Part shown: positions 57,968 through 64,000 of the stretch, one piece after another
Layout: each line of letters begins with the position of its first letter
Position numbering within the stretch: position 1 is the first letter of the stretch
DNA from: DATBLQ01 sp036555325
Lineage (GTDB): Bacteria > Pseudomonadota > Alphaproteobacteria > Rhizobiales > Aestuariivirgaceae
DNA: 64,000 bases
Direction of reading: 5' to 3'
Assembly (NCBI GenBank): GCA_036555325.1
Contig: DATBLQ010000076.1
Span: 1 to 64,000, forward strand
The notes under the pieces: generated by a model
What the model was told of the DNA's origin: nothing
Databases searched by the model: none
What the model saw: the letters and a program-made list of their open reading frames with translations, nothing else
Made by a program: the position numbers and the translations under genes

Positions 57968-58729
57968 TTAGCTGTAAGCCTTGACAATACCGATGAAATC
58001 CGCCGCCCTGAGGCTAGCGCCACCGACCAGCGCTCCATTTACGTTCGCGATGGCCATCAATTCCACTGCGTTGGCTGGCTTCACTGATCCGCCGTAGAGA
58101 ATCAACGCCGACTCCATCCCGCTTCCAACATGCTTGGCGAGCATTGAGCGGACGTGGCCGTGCACCTCGCCGATCTGGGCGGGGGTGGGCGTCAAGCCTG
58201 TTCCGATGGCCCACACCGGCTCATAGGCAATGATGGTGTTCGCGCCATTCGAATCTTCCGGGACCGAGGCCTTCAGCTGCTCGGCCGTGATCTGCAAGGT
58301 TTCGCCGTGCTTGCGTTGCTCGAGGGTCTCGCCGATACAAATAATGGGAACAAGTCCGGCTCGATGCGCAGCTTGAGCCTTGCCGCGGACCAGTTCATCG
58401 CTCTCGGCGTACCCTATGCGCCGTTCGGAATGTCCCACGATTACAAAGGAAGCTCCCGCGTCTTTCAGCATCTCCGCGGCCACTTCTCCTGTGTAAGGAC
58501 CAGTAGGCTCGGGATGACAGTTCTGCCCGCCCAGCCTGATCGGCGATGACCGTGTCAAACGAGACGCAGCCATGAGCAGTGACGCCGGCGGGCAAATCAG
58601 CACGTCGCAGCTTAATTTGACGCCCTTCAGCATGGTGGCAAGCAAGCGCAGCTCGGCCAGTGAGGCCGTCGTTCCATGCATCTTCCAGTTTCCCGCCACC
58701 AGGGCGCGGGAACCCCCTGTCACCGGCAC
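57968..58729 (-). CDS. tpiA: Triosephosphate isomerase
   Basis: A 253-residue TIM-barrel enzyme interconverting glyceraldehyde 3-phosphate and dihydroxyacetone phosphate. Catalytic residues are the Lys in AGNWKMHG, the His in IVGHSERR and the Glu in IAYEPVWAIGTG; the phosphate loop is LYGGSVKPANA. Length and motifs are normal. It is divergent from the ppiD-like gene with a gap of 153 bases, as in many Hyphomicrobiales. Confidence 0.98.
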   Translation of the reverse strand: MPVTGGSRALVAGNWKMHGTTASLAELRLLATMLKGVKLSCDVLICPPASLLMAASRLTRSSPIRLGGQNCHPEPTGPYTGEVAAEMLKDAGASFVIVGHSERRIGYAESDELVRGKAQAAHRAGLVPIICIGETLEQRKHGETLQITAEQLKASVPEDSNGANTIIAYEPVWAIGTGLTPTPAQIGEVHGHVRSMLAKHVGSGMESALILYGGSVKPANAVELMAIANVNGALVGGASLRAADFIGIVKAYS

Positions 58730-58796
58730 TCTTGATTCTCCGCTATGCGACTGGAATATCTAGCAAACGGCTAAGCCAATGCGAAGCTGAATCACA

Positions 58797-58814
58797 GCTG
58801 CAAAGCCTTGCAGC
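58797..58814. repeat. Short inverted repeat between tpiA and ppiD-like gene
   Basis: GCTGCAA (58797-58803) and TTGCAGC (58808-58814) form a 7-bp perfect stem around AGCC in the 153-base divergent region. It could be an operator or a leader hairpin of either gene. I found no strong promoter match beside it. Confidence 0.3.
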
Positions 58815-58882
58815 GATGGAGAGCTCTACCTATTATGCGCCGCGCTCGACCCGCGCGGCCGTTGAAGTAGGAATTCGTTTCC

Positions 58883-60769
58883 ATGATGGACAGTCTGCGA
58901 AGCGCTGCCACCGGATGGATGGCAAAGATCTTGATTGGTCTCCTTGCGCTAAGCTTCGGAATATGGGGCATCAACGATGTCTTCAGAGGCTACCGCTCCG
59001 ACGTGCTGGCCTCCGTCGGCGATTATGAAATATCTGCCGAGACCTTCCGGCGAAATTTCGATTTGCAGCTGCGAAGCTATTCGCGTCAGGCGGGTCAACC
59101 GATCACCAGCCGGCGGGCCATTGAGCTCGGGCTTGATCGCCAAATTCTGGGTCAGATGCTACGTGACGGAGCGCTGCAGCAGAAGGCCACGGAAATGAAA
59201 CTGGCTGTGCCAGACGCGATCGTCGTCCAGGAGGTTCATCGAGACAAGATATTTCAAAACTCGCGTGGGGAGTTCGACGCCAACCGCTTTCGGCAGATTC
59301 TTCAGCAGAATGGTCTGAACGAGCAAATTTATTTGCAGGAAGAAAAGGTCGCTAAGCAACGGCGGGCGTTGGTGGAGCCGTTGATTGCAGACTTCAGCGC
59401 GCCCGATATCCTTGTTGATGCCGTTTTGCGGCAGGTCAACGAAGAGCGGGACGCGAGATATTTCGAATTGAAAGCCAATGAGAGCGAGCTTCCCGCCGCC
59501 TCAGAGGGAGATTTGAAATCGTTCTACGAGAAAAACCCGCAACTCTTCACCGCTCCAGCCTATCGTTCACTTGCGTTGCTGAAGGTCGAGCCCCAGGATC
59601 TGGTTGCTTCGATCAATGTGACGGATGACGAGCTGCTCGCAGCTTATGAAAAGCGAAAGGCAGAATACAGCACGCCCGAGCGTCGCCAGATTTTGCAAAT
59701 CACCTTTCCAACGCTCCAGGAAGCGAGTACCGCAAAAGAGCGCATCGACAAGGGCACTGACTTCCTGTCGGTCGCCAAGGAACGCGGCCTCAGCGAGAAA
59801 GATGCGACCCTTGGAGAACTCGCTCGCAACGACATACCTGATAAGGCCATCGCGGACGCAGCGTTTGCCTTGAGTGAGGGTGCCGTTAGCCAACCCGTGG
59901 AAGGAAGGCTTGCCAAGGCGCTGCTCAAGGTTACCAAGATTTACCCCGAGGTCGTCAAATCCTTCGCTGAAGTGCGCGAAGATCTCCGCAACAAGATCAG
60001 GCTCGAGCGGGCTCATGAGGAAATTTTGACCATGCATGGCAAGGTTGAGGATGAGCGCGCCGGGGGGGCCAACTTCGAATCGATTGCCAAGACGCTCAAC
60101 ATCTCGCTCATTACTGTGCCGGCCGTCGATGCCAAGGGTTTCGACAAAGCCGACAAGCCAGTCGAAATTCCTGGGAAGACTGAGGTGCTGAACCTGGCAT
60201 TTGAGAGCGATGTCGGCGTCGAAACCGATCCCATTCCCACAAAAGGCGAGGGATTTATTTGGGTAGAAGTGAGAGATGCCACCGCGGCGGCCGTCCGCCC
60301 CTTTGCCGAGGTCAAAGACGAAGTGCGCAAGACATATACTGCTCGCAAGCTGCGTGAACAGGTGTTGAAGAAAGCAAGCGATCTTGTGAAACGGGCACAA
60401 AGTGGCACCTCGCTTGAAACTCTGGCACAGGAGGTCGGAGCGGAGATCAAGACCGAGGCCGGACTAAAGCGCAACGAGACAACACAGAATTTCGACGCCG
60501 CCGCGGTTTCGGCACTCTTCCTCGCCGCCGACAATGGGTTCTCCTATGCGCCCGATGTCGAAGGCCGGAGTGCCAAGATCATGCAGGCCCTGCCAATCTC
60601 GGCGCCCGCTTACAATCCCGGATCCAAGGACGCCGAGGCCCTGCGCAACGCCCTGCAGGAAGGCCTGCGCAACGATCTCGTTGGCACCTACATTTCGGCG
60701 GTTCAAAAGTCACTCGGCGTGATCGTTAACGACCAGCTCTGGCGCCAGACGACAGGCGCCCCCCAGTAG
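58883..60769 (+). CDS. PpiD-type peptidyl-prolyl isomerase (SurA_N/parvulin)
   Basis: A 628-residue inner-membrane-anchored periplasmic chaperone. One span lies at about 12-33 (GWMAKILIGLLALSFGIWGI), then a SurA-N-type helical domain (to about 150), a parvulin domain (about 265-360; RQILQITFPTLQEASTAKERIDKG, ERGLSEKDATLGELARNDIPD) and a further C-terminal domain. It folds exported proteins. Its 3-prime end is 18 bases from trpE, so the two are probably cotranscribed. Confidence 0.93.
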   Translation: MMDSLRSAATGWMAKILIGLLALSFGIWGINDVFRGYRSDVLASVGDYEISAETFRRNFDLQLRSYSRQAGQPITSRRAIELGLDRQILGQMLRDGALQQKATEMKLAVPDAIVVQEVHRDKIFQNSRGEFDANRFRQILQQNGLNEQIYLQEEKVAKQRRALVEPLIADFSAPDILVDAVLRQVNEERDARYFELKANESELPAASEGDLKSFYEKNPQLFTAPAYRSLALLKVEPQDLVASINVTDDELLAAYEKRKAEYSTPERRQILQITFPTLQEASTAKERIDKGTDFLSVAKERGLSEKDATLGELARNDIPDKAIADAAFALSEGAVSQPVEGRLAKALLKVTKIYPEVVKSFAEVREDLRNKIRLERAHEEILTMHGKVEDERAGGANFESIAKTLNISLITVPAVDAKGFDKADKPVEIPGKTEVLNLAFESDVGVETDPIPTKGEGFIWVEVRDATAAAVRPFAEVKDEVRKTYTARKLREQVLKKASDLVKRAQSGTSLETLAQEVGAEIKTEAGLKRNETTQNFDAAAVSALFLAADNGFSYAPDVEGRSAKIMQALPISAPAYNPGSKDAEALRNALQEGLRNDLVGTYISAVQKSLGVIVNDQLWRQTTGAPQ

Positions 60770-60787
60770 ACTCACCGACGGCGCACA

Positions 60788-62308
60788 ATGCAGATCAGCC
60801 CCGATTTCGAGGAGTTTGAATCGCGCTATCGCAAAGGCGTAGCGCAGGTAGTTTCGACACGCCTTGTTGCGGATCTTGAGACACCAGTCTCGGCGATGCT
60901 TAAACTTGCACGAAGCGAGCCTTATAGTTTCCTGCTGGAATCGGTCGAAGGCGGGTCCGTGCGCGGGCGCTATTCGATCATTGGGCTAAAACCCGACATC
61001 ATCTGGCGCTCATCGGGCACGAAGGCAGAGATCAACCGCAGAGCGCTCGCCGATCCCAAGGGTCCATTCGAAGTCGCAGGCGCCGATCCTCTGACTTCGC
61101 TCCGCGCGCTTCTTGGTCAATCTAGAATCGACCTGCCTGACCAGCTGCCGCCCATGTCCGCCGGGGTGTTCGGCTATATGTCATACGACATGGTCCGGCT
61201 GATGGAAGAATTGCCCAAGGTGAATCCTGATAGTCTGCGTTTGCCGGATGGCATGCTCATACGACCCACGATTATGGCGATCTTCGATTCGGTAAATGAC
61301 GAAGTGACGGTGGTGACACCGGTTTACCCGGAAACGACGCTCAGCACCAAGGCAGCCTATGCCCGCGCCTCCGAGCGCATCACGGAGGTGGTGGATGCTC
61401 TCGATCGCCCGCTCGATCACGAGGCCCGCAATCAGGCATCTGAGCTCAATATTGAAACGGCAGCCTCCAACACCAGCCCGCACGAATACATGGACATGGT
61501 GCGCAAGGCCAAGGAGCTCATAGCCGCCGGCGACATTTTTCAAGTTGTCCTGTCTCAGCGCTTTGAAACAAATTTCCAACTCCCGCCCTTCTCGCTCTAC
61601 CGCGCACTCAGACGGGTCAATCCCTCGCCCTTTCTCTATTTTCTAGACTTCGGCGAGTTTTCGGTTATCGGCTCCAGCCCGGAGATTTTAGTGCGTGTCC
61701 GTGAGGGTAAAGTCACCATTCGCCCCATTGCCGGCACGCGGCGGCGCGGCGCGACACCGGCGGAGGACAGGGCTCTCGCCGATGAGCTCCTCGCCGATCC
61801 CAAAGAGCGCGCCGAGCATCTAATGCTGCTGGATCTGGGCCGAAATGATGCTGGTCGCGTCTCGGAAATCGGATCGGTGAAGGTCACAGACAAGTTCATT
61901 CTCGAATACTACAGCCAGGTCATGCATATCGTATCGAATGTCGAAGGAAAGCTCGACAAGAAATACGACGCCATCGATGCGCTGGTTGCAGGGTTCCCGG
62001 CGGGGACTGTTTCAGGCGCGCCAAAGGTAAGGGCGATGCAAATCATCGATGAGCTCGAACGGGAGAAGCGCGGGGTCTACGCTGGTTGTGTGGGATATTT
62101 CTCGGCCAACGGCGATATGGACACCTGCATCGTTCTGCGTACCGCTATTGTCAAGGATGGAAAGATGTATGTACAGGCCGGTGCGGGAATCGTGGCTGAC
62201 AGCGTGGCGGAAAACGAGCACCAAGAGTGTCTAAGCAAAGCCAAGGCTCTGTTTAGGGCAGCGGAAGAGGCCGCACGTTTCGCGGGCCTTGCACGGCGGG
62301 GTCAGTAG
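60788..62308 (+). CDS. trpE: Anthranilate synthase component I
   Basis: A 506-residue chorismate-binding enzyme of the separate TrpE type, without a fused glutamine-amidotransferase domain. The tryptophan-feedback motif is LLES (49-52), and the catalytic half contains GDIFQVVLSQRFET, SPEILVRVREGKVTIRPIAGTR-type segments, DLGRNDAGRVS and PAGTVSGAPKVRAMQI. It needs a TrpG subunit, which is not in the window. Transcription continues from the ppiD-like gene; downstream the amidase operon converges instead of trpG. Confidence 0.96.
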   Translation: MQISPDFEEFESRYRKGVAQVVSTRLVADLETPVSAMLKLARSEPYSFLLESVEGGSVRGRYSIIGLKPDIIWRSSGTKAEINRRALADPKGPFEVAGADPLTSLRALLGQSRIDLPDQLPPMSAGVFGYMSYDMVRLMEELPKVNPDSLRLPDGMLIRPTIMAIFDSVNDEVTVVTPVYPETTLSTKAAYARASERITEVVDALDRPLDHEARNQASELNIETAASNTSPHEYMDMVRKAKELIAAGDIFQVVLSQRFETNFQLPPFSLYRALRRVNPSPFLYFLDFGEFSVIGSSPEILVRVREGKVTIRPIAGTRRRGATPAEDRALADELLADPKERAEHLMLLDLGRNDAGRVSEIGSVKVTDKFILEYYSQVMHIVSNVEGKLDKKYDAIDALVAGFPAGTVSGAPKVRAMQIIDELEREKRGVYAGCVGYFSANGDMDTCIVLRTAIVKDGKMYVQAGAGIVADSVAENEHQECLSKAKALFRAAEEAARFAGLARRGQ

Positions 62309-62332
62309 AGCGAAGCAAGGGTGTGGACCAGC

Positions 62333-63811
62333 CTACAGTTTGCACAGCCTGTAACTGTCGATCCAGGGCCTCAATCGCTCGAATTCCGCGCTTGCCGTAA
62401 TTACGTCGGCATCGGCATAGCGTTTGCCGACGATCTGCATGCCCACCGGCAATCCGTTGCCCGCGAGCCCCGCAGGAACGCTGGCTGCCGGATAGCCTAT
62501 AAAGTTGATTAGATAAGTCATGCACCAGCCAATCAGTCGATCGATCGCCTGTCCCTCGATTGCTGCTGGCCCGAGCGTGTTCCCGTCCGCCGCATTGTCA
62601 ACAGCGAGGCAGGCCAGTGTCGGCGATACCAGAAAGTCGTAGCGATCGAGCACACCTCGCAGCGCGTCGAAAATTTCGCTGCGCACCGCCTGATCGGAAA
62701 TATATTGCGTGACTGTCAAGCTCCGTCCGATGTCGTCCCAATGGAGAACTTCTGGCGGAAGATCGGCACGGTGATCGCGTAGGAGATTTATGCCTTCGCG
62801 TTTGAACTTCTCCATTGCCGCGACTTGCAGCGGAGCGATAAAGCGGCACCAAATATCGCTCAGCTCCCGCTGCGAACGGCGAAGGCCAACGTCGACTTCT
62901 TCGACATGGGCACCTGCCTCCTCGAATGTGGTGACGGCTTTGTCGACGACTGCAGTGACCTGGCGGTCGACCGGGAAGATGCCGTAGTCGCGCGTGTAGG
63001 CGATCTTTTTGCCGGCGAGTGAACCTCGCAAGGCGGAAATGAAGTCTATCTTATCGTCTATGCTGTAAGGATCGCGCGAATCGTAGCCCGCGAGTACCGT
63101 CATCGCCAAGGCGGAATCTTCGACCGTACGACTGATCGGGCCTTCGAAGATGAAAGGTGCCGTGCCACCGAAAGCGTTTGGCCTGGTAACCAGCGGCACA
63201 CGACCAAAGGATGGCTTGTATCCATAGACGCCGCACCACGACGACGGAATACGGATCGACCCACCGCCATCGGTTCCCTCGCAAAGCGGGAGCAATCCGG
63301 CAGCAACGGCCCCTGCGCTTCCGCCCGAAGAGCCCCCGGTGTTCTTCGACAGATCGAACGGGTTTTTCGATGGCCCAAACAGATAGTTGTCGCACGTTCC
63401 GCGAAATCCAAACACAGGGCTATTGGTTTTCCCGATGATAATCGCACCTGCTCGTTCCATCCGTTCAGCGAACGCGCAGTAAGTGTGGACTACGTAATTC
63501 TTGAGGGCGCGAATGCCGCCGAAGGTCGTAACCCACCCCGGCTTGTAGTCGAAGCAGTCTTTCATCGCGATCGGCACTCCGTGCAGAGGACCAACTTCAC
63601 CGCCGCGCATGATTGTAGCTTCCGCTGCTTTTGCCGCCTGCCGCGCTTCGTCGAACTTCAATATGATTAGCGCATTGATCTTCGGGTTATGCGCCTCGAT
63701 TCTGGCGATGGCGCTGTCCACCACCTCGACCGGCGATATCTGCTTGCGGCGGATTCTTGCCGCCAGGGTGGCCGCAGATTCAGTTGCAGACAGGTTTTGA
63801 ACTTCATGCAT
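62333..63811 (-). CDS. Amidase (AS family)
   Basis: A 492-residue amidase-signature enzyme. The Ser-cisSer-Lys triad is visible as Lys in AMKDCFD, and Ser residues in STGGSSGGSAGAV-type sequence written here as NTGGSSGGSAGAVAAGL. It would hydrolyse amides in the cytoplasm, possibly aryl or short-chain amides; substrate unknown. GGTGG stands upstream of the start. It begins 18 bases after the stop of a partial upstream gene, so both are in one unit. Confidence 0.92.
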   Translation of the reverse strand: MHEVQNLSATESAATLAARIRRKQISPVEVVDSAIARIEAHNPKINALIILKFDEARQAAKAAEATIMRGGEVGPLHGVPIAMKDCFDYKPGWVTTFGGIRALKNYVVHTYCAFAERMERAGAIIIGKTNSPVFGFRGTCDNYLFGPSKNPFDLSKNTGGSSGGSAGAVAAGLLPLCEGTDGGGSIRIPSSWCGVYGYKPSFGRVPLVTRPNAFGGTAPFIFEGPISRTVEDSALAMTVLAGYDSRDPYSIDDKIDFISALRGSLAGKKIAYTRDYGIFPVDRQVTAVVDKAVTTFEEAGAHVEEVDVGLRRSQRELSDIWCRFIAPLQVAAMEKFKREGINLLRDHRADLPPEVLHWDDIGRSLTVTQYISDQAVRSEIFDALRGVLDRYDFLVSPTLACLAVDNAADGNTLGPAAIEGQAIDRLIGWCMTYLINFIGYPAASVPAGLAGNGLPVGMQIVGKRYADADVITASAEFERLRPWIDSYRLCKL

Positions 63812-63829
63812 ATTTCCACCTTTTGCGAG

Positions 63830-64000
63830 TCAGCTTAACGCTTTTGTCATGATCGCTCGGAGGCAAGCCGCCGAAGTCTCAGGTCGATCATACTCCGGCG
63901 GGCGTAATTCGCCTCCCATGTATACATAGGGTCGGCGGAACTTCATCGTGCTGGCCATGATTTCAAGTGCAGCGAAATGGATTTCTTGAGGGCTCGCCTC
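63830..64000 (-). CDS. C-terminal end of an unidentified protein (partial)
   Basis: Only the last 56 codons are inside the window, ending with a TGA read on the minus strand at 63830-63832; the beginning lies beyond the right edge. The visible part reads EIHFAALEIMASTMKFRR, then PYVYMGGELRPPEYDRP and ends ACLRAIMTKALS. No family was recognised. The stop is 18 bases upstream of the amidase start, so it is probably part of the amidase operon. Confidence 0.5.
   Translation of the reverse strand, partial: EASPQEIHFAALEIMASTMKFRRPYVYMGGELRPPEYDRPETSAACLRAIMTKALS

Overview
The window looks like a chromosomal segment of an alphaproteobacterium of the order Hyphomicrobiales (Rhizobiales), most like Phyllobacteriaceae/Mesorhizobium relatives. 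This rests on the pyruvate dehydrogenase block (pdhA-pdhB-pdhC-lpd followed by lipA and a Coq10-like gene), an E1-beta subunit that carries its own lipoyl domain, the eno/FtsB-like neighbourhood, pyrG-secG-tpiA, a PpiD-type isomerase gene before trpE, and the DUF992 and DUF3096 families. No rRNA, tRNA, CRISPR array, insertion sequence or phage module was recognised. The species is not determined.

Layout. 1-7.4 kb is accessory: the N-terminal part of a secreted Rhs/YD-type protein (cut by the left edge), a methyltransferase, small secreted proteins, an L,D-transpeptidase, a single-domain response regulator, a PilZ protein, a decayed YCII-domain gene and a roughly 0.94-kb non-coding tandem repeat in which a TTAA-type core recurs about every 42-43 bp. 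A 47-residue DUF3096 gene follows. 7.4-18.9 kb is a catabolic island: a Dpp/Opp-type ABC transporter, three divergent enolase-superfamily enzymes, a solute-binding-like protein with no signal peptide, a VOC protein and an SDR dehydrogenase, arranged in three transcription units. No regulator is visible inside it.

18.9-35 kb is a mosaic of cell-envelope and signalling genes: a FecR-domain protein, a class III cyclase, a divergent HxlR regulator/FMN reductase pair, a truncated AlkB remnant, an alpha/beta hydrolase, a methanethiol oxidase (SELENBP) gene with a membrane-protein partner, an outer-membrane barrel, an OmpA-type lipoprotein, a second L,D-transpeptidase, DUF992, a LysE exporter behind an unusual leader with a terminator, a peptidoglycan-binding/polyamine-binding fusion and a membrane-anchored FGE-fold protein. 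35-46 kb is core metabolism: coq10-like, lipA, two GlsB-type membrane proteins, lpd, pdhC, pdhB, pdhA, an FtsB-like gene and eno, with an Rrf2 regulator between them. 46-53 kb has a DUF3772 MscS channel, a DadA-like oxidase and a PotBCD-like ABC transporter lacking an ATPase gene. 53-62 kb returns to core genes (pyrG, cupin, secG, NhaD-like antiporter, tpiA, ppiD-like, trpE). The end holds an amidase operon that runs off the right edge.

The strongest items for a second look are the phased TTAA repeat with a higher-order 254-bp repeat, the LysE leader (Arg-rich 22-codon ORF, nested hairpins and a terminator before the start codon), the three-enolase locus with its signal-less binding protein, the peptidoglycan-binding/PotF-like fusion, and the two gene remnants (YCII, AlkB). 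Functions are inferred from sequence motifs remembered for these families; no database search was run.
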